Origin: Phoronis australis
Lineage: Eukaryota > Phoronida > Phoronidae
Assembly: GCA_002633005.1 (NCBI GenBank)
Contig: NMRA01000181.1
Span: 382,959 to 446,958, forward strand
DNA: 64,000 nt
Reading direction: 5' to 3'
This document shows, piece after piece, positions 11,094 through 21,217 of the stretch (positions within the stretch are counted from its first letter, which is position 1; each line of letters begins with the position of its first letter). The position numbers were made by a program, and so were the translations under genes. The notes under the pieces were generated by a model, which made no database searches, was not told the origin of the DNA, and saw nothing but the letters and a program-made list of their open reading frames with translations.

Positions 11094-12242
11094 CTTAGAT
11101 TGATAGATAGATACAAATAGTCAGGCATCTACACAAGTTGTTCCTACGTGCAACTTAAACTGACAAGAGTGGGACTTGAAGTAGCCGAAAGTAAACAACT
11201 AAACTTCAGTTTTACTAAGACTATACATAGTCATTGATAACTTTAGAAATATCAAAACGAGGCAAAGGGAGCCGCTTGGATGAAAACCACCTAAAACCGT
11301 CTTGTAGTTAGTCAACAATTCATCTCACTACATGAGCGATACATTAACTTGTGTTGAGTATCAACAAAATGATTATATATTTATGTAAAATGTGTACATT
11401 TACATAGACACATACCTAGGGATTACAATACAAACTGCCGATGCAGTAATGGGAGAAAGTAAAATAAGGTACAGATTAAGAATGATATAACCTAAACTTT
11501 AACATGGTTGGCTCAACAAAGGAAAATAAACGAATGAATGCGTTATGCATTATATTATATGAAGAGAAAAAACCACATTTACAAAGTAAAAAAGAACTAA
11601 GAATAAAAATGGCTGGGGAGGCAAAATTATATGGTTGTATGATTGAAGTTTATTATACAGAGCAGGGAAACAAGAATCAGGGTGATAGGTAAGACACATA
11701 TTTCTCACACGTTTAAAATTTTAAAATTTTAGCAATGGTGAGATGCACAGATTCTGCAGTTTGATATTGAGCATTTTTCTGAATAGTTTTGTAACAAATG
11801 AATTTTTGTGTCTGAGGAGAAGGCGTGAATGGAATGAGTAAATATCTTTTCAATTATGTTTTTGGAATAATATGACAATTAATAAGCTCTGGAAGAAAGT
11901 TGCAGAGGCTCTTGGCTTGAGACACTCAGAAGCATGCCAGTCATGTGACTCCACAGACTGACACGAACATCATGATGGTAATTGATCTAATTAACTGATT
12001 TCATGAAAAGAAAAGAACGATTGTAAACCAAAGGTAAATTGTCTGCAAAAAATATTGTTAATTTAAAGTTTGAAGTCGGCACAAAACTTGAAACGAATCG
12101 CTACTCGTTGTGGAGATTTCGTGGTGACTTGAGATTTACCCCAGGTCAACAAACGCAATCTAAAGCCACATTGATGAGCTGCATGTGACCAAATGGAGAA
12201 CTGTGCACTTTTGTTTTAACACCTGACACCTGTTTGTTCCAG
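10085..12242. other. Intergenic and probable TIMM22 promoter / first-intron region
   Basis: No recognised coding exon. The first exon of TIMM22 should lie here or further left. A strong-looking donor (AG|GTAAGA) follows a 62-codon frame at 11,504-11,690, but its phase does not match the next TIMM22 exon. A GATA microsatellite sits at 11,049-11,112. Confidence 0.35.
11049..11112. repeat. (GATA)n microsatellite
   Basis: About eleven uninterrupted GATA units run from 11,049 to 11,092. A short imperfect extension with GATAGATAGATA follows to 11,112. Confidence 0.95.
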
Positions 12243-12395
12243 ATCGGTTAATTGGAGAAAACAAGGTGAGACAGAACATGTTTGTACCTCAAGGTATTGG
12301 GCTGACACCTATTGATCAGATACATCCTGCTACTACCTTCGTCACCAAGACATTTGAGAGCTGTGCTTTCAAAGGAACTATGAGCTTAGTTTTAG
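12243..12395 (+). CDS. TIMM22: TIMM22 exon (first one recognised)
   Basis: The acceptor is TTGTTCCAG and the donor is TTAG|GTAACA. The exon starts with two bases of a split codon and ends with one. The segment [18 protein letters not shown] corresponds to the Tim22 N-terminal region before the first membrane segment. This homology extends upstream of the in-frame ATG at 12,281, so that ATG is probably not the start. Confidence 0.88.
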
Positions 12396-15186
12396 GTAAC
12401 ATTTATTATTAAAGTGATTTAAATTTGTTGAATTACAAGGAAAGTGATCTGTTAATCTGACTGCTTGTGCTTGAATTTATGAAGAATTGGTGTCTCTTGA
12501 AGTAAACTTTCATAACACTGTGAATGCTAATCTTTATGACTACATCTAGTATAGTCTAAACTACTAAACTATAGTATGTTGTCAATGTTTAGTTGACTAA
12601 CCCATTGTTCGCAATTTTTAATTACTTTGGAATGCCAACTTTGGTGATTTTTTGAAATTACATTTGATCACTTTGGTTATCACCAAAGTTTCTTGAGCTT
12701 TGAGATGCCCAAAAACAGCCAAACATTGTTTGGTATGTAAGAGTTATTTCAGATAGTTTTATGATGTGGTATAAATATGTACTGGAGTGCAGAGCTGCGC
12801 ATTCCTATTCATATGATTGTATATGTACTATATCACCTTTTAAAGCTTACACTGTAGACACGATGATCCTGAAATGCTCTTACCCTATTTTACTCATCTT
12901 TAGAAATAAAACGTATTCTACTCCATTTTTCATAAACTACTGCATAATGCTGATCTAAAATGATCATTGAGATGAAAACTCTCATAGGACCACTGTGAGC
13001 ACGAGCGCTCCCTGATTCAACATATAGTTGATTCAGTGCTATCGTTAGAGTGTGCAAATTTCTTTCCCCTTCCCCAAACAAAACGTAATTGGCCAATGGG
13101 CATAAAAAGTTCTTTCCCCCCTCCCATACCGATTATACTGCATTAACTTTAATGATTATTTTATCGATAAATAGAGTCTGGTAAAACTTTGGTTAAGTCC
13201 TCTTTGTTTCATTAACTGAGTCACAAGCCTTAATTATTATTTAGAATTGAGCTGCTGGGTATGTTAATGTGTGCTGTTTTAAAATCATACTTCAAATGAA
13301 AACCTGTTTATAACGCAGCTTTGTTGTTGGTTGCAGGTTTTGCCTTGGGAGGAGCGTTTGGTCTCTTCACAGCGGGTGTTGACCCCATGAGTACCATGAG
13401 TACTGAAACACCTTCCACCAGGATGGTGTTTCAAGAAATGAAAGCGAGGTCACTTTCTTATGGGAAAAACTTTGCTGTTGTCGGCTGTATGTTTGCTGGC
13501 TCCGAATGTCTCATTGAATCGGTTGGTACCAGTGAGGTCTTCCATACCTGTTAAATGATTTGTTATAATTCAAAATTAAAGCAGGTATTTTCATTTTATT
13601 GAAGGACACTACGATGATCACTGATAGAACCCAGATCATTCAAACACTGTTAAAATCCACCTAAGCTATGACATTTACTCCTTAAACAAGCCAACTGTAT
13701 TGTAGACAAGTTCTTTGGTCACAACTAGTGGTTTAGAAAGGTCCCGGAAGGGTTTGCTGTAACATCACCAGACTGTATTTTGTGTATCATTTTTACTGTT
13801 ACATTTGTAAAACTCACGTAAGGTCCAACCTGATCAGGAGGTTGTTCTTGAGTAAAGGGAATTCCGAATTATTTGACATGACTTAGTTCATCATCTGGAA
13901 AGTGACGAGGATAATTTCCAAACATAAAAGTCATGGAAAATGAAATTGGTACCAAAAAGTTATGGAAAAATAATGAAAACCTTAATCCTGATATATAGAA
14001 AAACCTCATTTTGCACACCATGAATTATGCTTAATTTTAGGAAAAATGATTGTGTGTATTTGTGAGTAAATTGTGGAAAATGAACTTTTTATCCTGGAAA
14101 ACTCATCGAAAATGCATGATACAATTGCGTATTTGTGATTGGGAACTAGGTCTGAAATATCAAGTGTACCAAAAGGAGCAACCGTTTAGGGCCATTTTGA
14201 GTGAAAGTGCACCTGACTTATACAAGTTACATGTAGATTCAATAGTTTCACAGTGTTTTTGACAAGCATATTCTTGGTCTAATATGTGATTAAAACCACA
14301 TTACATTTATACTACACAGTGGTATTGATTCAGTCGGTTCTGTGTCCCAGAAAAACTTCCAGCAAATACTTTTTCTGAAATTTAGAATACTGAATCAGAT
14401 ATATTTAGTAGATTGTTAGACTTGGAGAAATAAAAAACCTTTTAAGGTAGATTACAACACAACTTAAAAGTATGCATTTCATTGTTGTGTTGTAATCTAC
14501 ATGTACTTGTACTTCATATTGCAGTATAGAGGAAAAAGTGAACTGATTAATGGAACCTTGGCGGGAGGTCTGACTGGGGGAGTCCTGGGATTACGAGGTT
14601 TGTAGTTATAAGCCATCCTTTGATTTGAAACTGAATTTGTCATTGAAGGTGGTATCTTGTCTAGTAAGTTTTCCCCTCGGGATTGTCGTTAATATAGTCA
14701 ACGGTTTCTTGTCGCTCTATTGTTGCCCCTTATCTTACCTTAGACCAAGGTGGAGCCATGTCTATAATTGTTCATGGTTACTTTAGTGCTGTAGGTTACA
14801 GTCTTAGTCAGTCCTACAGGTTAAACGTGATGCTCGTTTATCATAGATAGATCTTGCACAATTTCTAGTTTTAGTCTAAGACTGCAAAAAATTAGGAATC
14901 ATTATACAAGACCAAGGTTGAGAAGTTTGATTTCGATCAAACCTAATATTGAAACAAGTTGGTATTATGAAAGCAAGATGTTGTCAGTGTTTTTGTTATT
15001 GTCACCACCGGATGTAGCTGTGCCTGTTCACTTTTGTTCTTCCTGTGGTTTCTCTCTTCCATCTTCCATATGTTTGTCTGAAATTAATGACACTTCTTGT
15101 TTTCAGCTGGTCTAAAACCAGCCTTATTTGGTGCTGCTGGCTTTGCCGTCTTCTCCACTGTGATAGACTATTACTTGCGGTATTGA
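12243..15186 (+). CDS. TIMM22: TIMM22, mitochondrial import inner membrane translocase subunit Tim22 (5' exon missing)
   Basis: Tim22 is the channel core of the inner-membrane TIM22 complex that inserts multi-spanning carrier proteins. Exons found are 12,243-12,395, 13,337-13,521, 14,525-14,597 and 15,107-15,186; phases agree across all junctions and every intron is GT-AG. They encode about 162 residues, against 194 in the human protein. Landmarks are ESCAFK at the end of the first exon seen, [12 protein letters not shown], the [10 protein letters not shown] block, SECLIESYRG and the C-terminal [13 protein letters not shown]. Both conserved cysteines (ESC and SEC), which pair in the family, are kept, as are four glycine-rich hydrophobic segments. 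The first exon must end with one base of a split codon and was not identified. The gene is convergent with the OSGIN-family gene. Confidence 0.93.
13337..13521 (+). CDS. TIMM22: TIMM22 exon encoding membrane segment 1 and the intermembrane-space loop
   Basis: The acceptor is GGTTGCAG. The donor is GAATCG|GTTGGT, a GT donor with a weak +3 to +6 consensus. The exon encodes [17 protein letters not shown], then a Met/Ser/Thr-rich loop, then the conserved [19 protein letters not shown]. Confidence 0.93.
14447..14500 (+). other. Perfect 17-bp-stem hairpin in a TIMM22 intron
   Basis: GTAGATTACAACACAAC (14,447-14,463) is the exact inverse of 14,484-14,500, across a 20-base loop. It ends 24 bases before the next exon, inside the zone where the branch point and polypyrimidine tract would lie. 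Confidence 0.9.
14525..14597 (+). CDS. TIMM22: TIMM22 exon, middle membrane segment
   Basis: The acceptor is CATATTGCAG and the donor is CGAG|GTTTGT. It encodes [19 protein letters not shown] and the following VLGLR, matching the conserved segment after SECLIES. Confidence 0.9.
15107..15186 (+). CDS. TIMM22: TIMM22 terminal coding exon
   Basis: The acceptor is TTGTTTTCAG. It encodes [19 protein letters not shown] followed by IDYYLRY and a TGA at 15,184-15,186. The IDYYLR end is characteristic of Tim22. Confidence 0.93.
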
Positions 15187-16349
15187 GGGTCAACAGAGGG
15201 CAATACAGTGGAGTCACTGTGAGAGTAACTGGGCCCAGCATGTGGTGAAGACGTTGTGATAGTGTGATCTTCAGCAGGAAGATGATCTCTATGGCAACGG
15301 TCGCCTACAGGGGTCCCGGATATTGAGAACAAGTTTGATGCCCCTCATTCAGTGGAGAGAACCCGTTCTTACAATGTGGTACTCCTGTAATTGACTTTTA
15401 CCATCTTTGTTAGATTTTATTTAAATAATGTGCTGTTTGCACAAGAAATTTAATATTGAATGATTGTCATTCCAAGAGAGAGTACAAACTTAAAGCTGCA
15501 TTCCACCCTGTTTCGCTGACAAAAAACTATCAAATTGAGCCTTTTACTATCGTAAAATTGGTCTGGTAATATTCCTTATCATGAAAGGATTCTATAATCA
15601 TCAAGAACATCAAAAATATTTCAGTAATTCAAGAAAACACTTCAGGTTTTATTGGTTGGCCAACTTTGAAATCCGATGGTGCATGTGCACATTGTCTGTA
15701 GCGCATCAATAGAATTTGAGTATGCCAAAAATTGTGCCATGATGCTCGGCTTACCTCAAAATCCAACTGCTTCCTGTGGTTTGGCAATTGGCCAAATTAT
15801 GTTGCACACCCGGCATAATTAATGAGGAATATAATATTGCGACTTTAATTAATCCTTTCAGGTTTTAAGTCACATTTCTTTCCAGTTTTCAAAAATTAAT
15901 TCAAAAACCTAATCACGTTTGAGTTTCACGAAGTATTCAAATATCCTTTTTACAAATTTTTAAAATGAAAATATAAAAATACTCTTGTTGTCCCCAATGT
16001 ATTTATGATGGTCTCATTATCTAGACAACGATAACATCAGAAGCCTGGGGCAATTTAATTAACCACAACAGCATGGTGTCTTTGATCTGAGCCGGCAGCA
16101 TCTGTGGGGTGCAAACGGGTCGAGTTGCCCAATCTTGACTGGTTATGATGTCAATGTAGGATTCATTTCATGATCATGGTAAGGAATATTACAAGGTTTT
16201 TTGGAGAATACGAGGTCTGATGGATTTTTTTTGTTTTTAGCCTGTCCGGCTAAACAGTGAGAAATGCCGCAATAAGGTTTGGTACACGTGTTTAAGGAAA
16301 AAAATATGTGCATCAGATCATTTTTCTGAAATGACTACAAGTAACATGG
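15187..16349 (+). other. Downstream of TIMM22, probable 3' untranslated and intergenic sequence
   Basis: No gene is seen. I found no convincing AATAAA shortly after the TIMM22 stop; the first clear one is at about 16,465, inside the duplicated block. The true end of the transcript is therefore unknown. Confidence 0.35.
15318..15376. repeat. Fragment of the palindromic element seen intact at 32,321-32,414
   Basis: ATTGAGAAC...TTGATGCCC...ATTCAGTGGAGA...TTCT matches the centre of the later element with scattered changes. It lies in the probable TIMM22 3' untranslated region. Confidence 0.55.
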
Positions 16350-17181
16350 TGACCCATTTAGGTCGTTTCTGAATGTTTCTGAGTATCAAGGTTAATTTTT
16401 TTGTTACCAACATTAATATTAATGACTAGGGTCTATTCAGGAATGTCTGTGCATGCCCATTGTGAATAAACCGATCAAAGCACATTTGACAGATTTGCTG
16501 GCTATCAAACCGCTATGTCAAAAAACAACCCAAGCACAGAACGACGTCAAAAACATCAGAGCCACCATCGGGCTTTAAAGGAAATTGTCCGAGTCATTAT
16601 TGAAGTAAAAATTCGGTTACATCCTGTCTTTGAATGACAATAATACACTCACAGTATGATTTTTTTAATTACAGAAATGTGACGTGAATGTAANATTTGT
16701 TTGCAAGTGTTGGATTTTATATTTTAACCTATTAAAAATAATTAAAAAATTATGGGTCATGGGTTGGAGAAATAAATGAAAAATACGGGTGGTGGGTATG
16801 AAATAAAAGTGCCTTCCCCCCCTCCCATACAGATTTTGCTGGAACAGCCCTGACCCATTTAGGTCGTTTCTGAATCATTCTGAGTATCAAGGTTAATTTT
16901 TTTGTTACCAACATTAACATTGATGACTAGGGTCTATTCAGGAATGTCTGTGCATGCCCATTGTGAATAAACCGATCAATGCACATTTGACAGATTTGCT
17001 GGCTAGCAAACCACTATGTCAAAAAACAACCCAAGCAAAAACATCAGAGCCACCATCGGGCTTTAAAGGAAATTGTCCGAGTCATTATTGAAGTAAAAAT
17101 TCGGTTACATCCTGTCTTTGAATGACAATAATACACTCACAGTATGATTTTTTTAATTACAGAAATGTGACGTGAATGTAA
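16350..17181. repeat. Direct duplication around a single N, second copy offset by 155 bp
   Basis: About 340 bp from 16,350 to 16,693 recur at about 16,850-17,181, with a small deletion (ACAGAACGACGTC region) and substitutions. The N is at 16,694. The left copy ends at the N, but the right contig begins with about 155 bp of other sequence before the copy starts. This suggests overlapping allelic contigs with a haplotype-specific insertion. That insertion contains CTTCCCCCCCTCCCATAC, similar to sequence at about 13,113-13,130. Confidence 0.7.
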
Positions 17182-17900
17182 CCTTTACTTGTTATTGGTC
17201 AGTCGTGTTTCGATATTCTTCCACAAAAACAGGAAGCACGGTTTCATTTTGTCCTCAGATAGTGCGAGACTTCAAATAGCAATGTGGCGACTGGTCACAT
17301 GGGATCGGATACCAGTGGGCTCTATTTGGTTGAAACTGAATGTCCCAAGGTAACAGTCGTGTTATTTAAGGCAATCATTGCCAGAAAGAGCCTGGGTGAT
17401 TAGTCTCGGCCAGAATGACCTGTTACAAAACCATACATCTCAGAATCGTTGTTTGCTAGAAAGTGTGTACTCTGGTGGCTTACTTAGGATCATTGTTGCC
17501 ATTGCAATACAAACCCCAAACCATAAAATCTGGCAATGATCCATGCCAAGTCTGAAAGTACACTTTTGTGTTTTGTAGTTACGTGCTCGCATAAATTATT
17601 CAGGGTAGGCGTTTCTATAGAGAGTGCTTGCGTTTTGTCTTATTAGCCAAGTGTTGTATATGAACATGCTTGTATTCTCGGTCTAGCCTTCTGTTTAATG
17701 CGTCTTGTCAAGTTACATCGTTAGCATTATTGCCGTTCAGGTACTCCCATCCCTGGCTAGCTAAGCCAGACTTTGTATAAGATGCAATTCATTAAGTAAG
17801 AGCGTATTTGAAGTTGCTCATGTATGAAGGTTGTTATTTATATTTTGTGTATAGAAAGAAAACGAGAATATAAGCTGACACACAACTTCCATCAAATCTG

Positions 17901-17906
17901 TTTATT
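17901..17906 (-). terminator. Candidate polyadenylation signal for the - strand gene
   Basis: AATAAA on the - strand, 2.3 kb beyond the OSGIN stop codon. It lies near where the two convergent transcripts would meet. One other signal (about 18,656) is nearer, so this choice is tentative. Confidence 0.25.
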
Positions 17907-20143
17907 AGTCCAGTCTACAGAATATATTAAGACCTCTGGGATAGTAATACACTGAACTTATCAAATGCAAAACATCATTTCTCAATTTTTGCACAATCAT
18001 TTACAAAAAATGTTTACTTATACAAAAAGAAAGACAATTATTGCTTAATCTCTGACACTAATGTATAAAACCCTTAGTAATATGCAGTTATTACAAATGA
18101 GAAATTCTTTAATAGTAGTTTTTGTGCGTATAAAATGACATATACAACTAAAAATTAACAAAAAATCTTACAATGAGGGCAACTACTGAAAACTTCATTA
18201 TTCAAAAAGACAATAACAGCAGAGGCAACGTTTCACTCTTACGTAAGAGTATCATCAGGCAAAAGCGAAAAAGGTGTCAAACCATTGACGACAAAATATT
18301 GCGGCAACACGGTGCACGATAGAGAAGAAACTTCACCACCGAACAGCAGTTATACCAGAACACTGAACTGATCTTTTGGTTCCATGACTGATGAAGTTTG
18401 CCGTGGCTGCCCTGTTTGTAAGATTTCTAATATTTTGGCCATGAATTAATGTTATAAAAACTAACAATAAATGATCAAATCTAGACAGCACAATGATTGG
18501 CTTAATCATTGTGATCAGATATTTTTACACCTAAAAGTATCACTAAGAGTTCAAAACATCCACTTCAGGTACCGGGGTTGAGGTTTGCCGCTAGCATACA
18601 TTCTTGACATAAAAAATGGTGGTGCTGCAGGAGAACATTTGAAGGTTTAGTAATTGTTTATTCGAATCAAGAAGAATCGTCAACTTCTCATCTTGATTCC
18701 TTAACGGAACTTAACTCTAAGTGATGGACAATTAGTTAAATTTCACAACAGTCAAAACGCCAAATTTGTGTTAGTTTTCCGAGGTAGTTGGGAAAAGCAT
18801 GTTTGGTACACTCATGAAAATGCAGAAAAACTCGCATAAGTCGGATCCACCTCGACAGAGATTGTATCCGATTAAGGCCAAATTCGCCTACCTGAAGAGC
18901 TGAGTGCACAAATTAGAACAACCGTGCCGCGAAACTTAGTCTGGGATAAGCAAATTTTTATCTCCTTTGTATGTCCAACTAATGCGAGTTTTACTACGGG
19001 AATAATAAATGATCCCTAACAGGACATACTTTCAAACATAAAAAAACAGTATAAGAGCAATAACATGTAATTAATCTATGTGTAAAGCATAATTAACAAG
19101 AATGGTTAACAAGAATAAAATTTCAGACACTAAAGAAACATGCCTTAATTGAATCGAATGAAATGTGTGTAACATTTTGGCACCAGCCTGCGGAAATGAA
19201 CTTGTCCAACAAGTTGCTTCGGCAACCAATACCCAAAACACCCTGTCTTGGTAAGATACACTGCATCTACTATGTATCCTGTCAAACGTGTCCAGCACAG
19301 GGCTCGGACAAAAAGAAAACTTTCTAAGTGATGTATCATTCCACAAATAAATGGGTTTATCTGGTAGAAATATTTTTTGTGTTGAGCCAAGGACTTGCTT
19401 TTAAAGTCACACAAAAAGCACGCAATGGTCGCCAGTGACCCACTCAGCTGCACACAAGAGTGCTGCCAACCGCCCCTTCCCATCTCAATGGATTTCTTTG
19501 GAAAAATACTGCAATACCCTTTTGGTTCAAGTTCGTTGGTCTGTTTCACTTAAAACAGAAATCTGGCTATTAGGTAACAAAATCAAAGATTTAGTAATAT
19601 TAAATTCTTTTCAGGCCACGTTGTACACATTTAGATGCAAGTTACTTTTCCAGTAGACACAAGCTACCAGGCATGACAAGTACAATGCTGGAAATCCTGC
19701 AACTTGACCCACATTGAGGGAGTTTTGAACCCGTATTCCATGTCTAACCGTCAAAAACAGTCATTTGGCAACTACGAGTAAAATACGATTTGTATCGATC
19801 TTTCATCACAGAGTAGAATTGCAGAATAAAACCTCACTACATCCACAAATATTTTGTGTTTTTCTCAACTCTTAACACTGAATAAAATTCATAATCAAAC
19901 AAAACAAGTTTCATCAAAAGTAAGCAAAGGTAGTTAATTTAGAGATAAACAAATTTACAGGTTTGGTCATTCACCTGTGGATCATTTTCTATTTTTCCAA
20001 ATGTGTCTGGATCTAAAAATAGATTTTGATAGCGATTCCACCATTCCTAATTATCACAGTTCATCCTTTCCCTCCCAATGACTACAGAAATGCACCAAGT
20101 AACTGCTTCATTTCATCAGCGTATCACAGTTTTTTCCTCTCCT

Positions 20144-20185
20144 ATCGTCTGCTGATGTTCACCCATCGTCTGCTGATGTTCTCCC
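20144..20185. repeat. Two tandem 21-bp units
   Basis: ATCGTCTGCTGATGTTCWCC plus a final C occurs twice in a row, differing at one base. It lies about 30 bp beyond the OSGIN stop, in its 3' untranslated region. Confidence 0.9.
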
Positions 20186-20214
20186 ATCACCAGTTCTTTT
20201 GTTCTCATTCCTGA

Positions 20215-21217
20215 CTACAATTCATTCTTACCCCTCTGTCTCAACAAGTGGGCCGTGATGCCCAGCGCGCCACCCCTGATGAAGCGTACAAAGTTGTCGC
20301 CGACCAGCGGCCCCATGGCAAACAGCCCCGGCTCGTGCATACTCTGGTAAGTATACGGGTCCACGTCTACTATGTTCTGCTTGCTGTCAATCAAATGATC
20401 TGGAATCAAGCCCAGATTACGACCTTCCTGAGGTAGAAATGACAAGTCTGGTCTGCAGCCTATCTGTACCACAACCATGGAGACACTGATGATGTGCTCG
20501 CAGCTGGTGACGCCGTTGGCTCTTACCAGAACCTTCTTGTCTGGCAGGAACTCCACAACTTGATGCTCGGCCAGAGCATTGTAGGACTCGTATGCACACT
20601 TACCTCCCTTCATCATGTCATGCACCCGGTGGTATTCTGGATACATGGTCTTCGGCAGTTTGTTGAAGATCACAACAGGGTCGTTGGGTTTCCGCCGAAA
20701 CATGTGGACAATGGGCAGCCCATGACTCTGACAATAGAGGATGACGTCAGAGGCGCTCAACCCGGCGCCAATGACCAGAATGGGGTCGGAATCGGGTCCG
20801 AGCGTGGAACAAGCGACGGCACGTTCCAGCTCAGTAATGGAATGTATAACGTAAGGCATGTTCTCACCCGGCACTCCTAGTTTGTTGGGACTGTCGAAGG
20901 TGCCCGTCGCCAGCACCACACGCGGTGCCCGATAGCAGAACTCTGTCTTGGTGCCATCTGCTTGCCACTGGTAGCCTTGAACCTCCCAAGTGGCATGGCA
21001 GTGTTGGCGACAATGTTGTCCACAGGCAACAATCTCGCCTGTCTCATCATCCTCGTGATTCTTTATGTCGGACACACGCTGGACTAAAGTGACCGTAGAG
21101 TAGCTACGAAAGTTGTCAGCCAACCCTTTCTGACTTATGAAGTCCGTGTAGTAGTCGCGTACATCCTTCATGCTGGCACGATTACGCACGACGTTCGTCT
21201 CACCATTAAGTCGGGGT
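20215..21217 (-). CDS. OSGIN: OSGIN terminal coding exon
   Basis: The acceptor is GTTTTTTCAG on the - strand, and the stop TAG is at 20,217-20,215. The 1,003-bp exon carries two thirds of the protein. It includes the ATG-type FAD motif (VVLATGTFDSP), the second GxGxxA motif (VIGAGLSASD) and the FVRFIRGGALG end. The first codon is split with the previous exon (CG|A, Arg). The frame is open upstream of the first ATG, as expected for an internal exon edge. Confidence 0.96.

Larger units (their letters stand above)
17182..20214 (-). other. Probable OSGIN 3' untranslated region and intergenic sequence
   Basis: No coding exon was found. A - strand AATAAA (TTTATT at 17,901-17,906) and another near 18,656 are candidate polyadenylation signals. 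A 21-bp tandem duplication lies just after the OSGIN stop at 20,144-20,185. A repeat block at about 19,332-19,385 recurs at 25,140-25,195. Confidence 0.35.

Noticed and set aside
11049-11112. CRISPR-like or regulatory array
   Set aside because: It is a simple GATA microsatellite without spacers, in eukaryotic DNA.
11504-11692. 62-codon + frame ending at a strong AG|GTAAGA donor, considered as TIMM22 exon 1
   Set aside because: Joining it to the 12,243 exon in its own frame does not give the Tim22 sequence. The frame that would fit has a TGA upstream and no ATG.
19071-19549. Two overlapping - strand frames (91 and 134 codons)
   Set aside because: No domain, no consistent splice context, and part of the sequence is a dispersed repeat shared with 25.15 kb.
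20248-20880. Long + strand frames over 20,248-20,880
   Set aside because: They are antisense shadows of the OSGIN terminal exon, which has clear motifs and splice phases.
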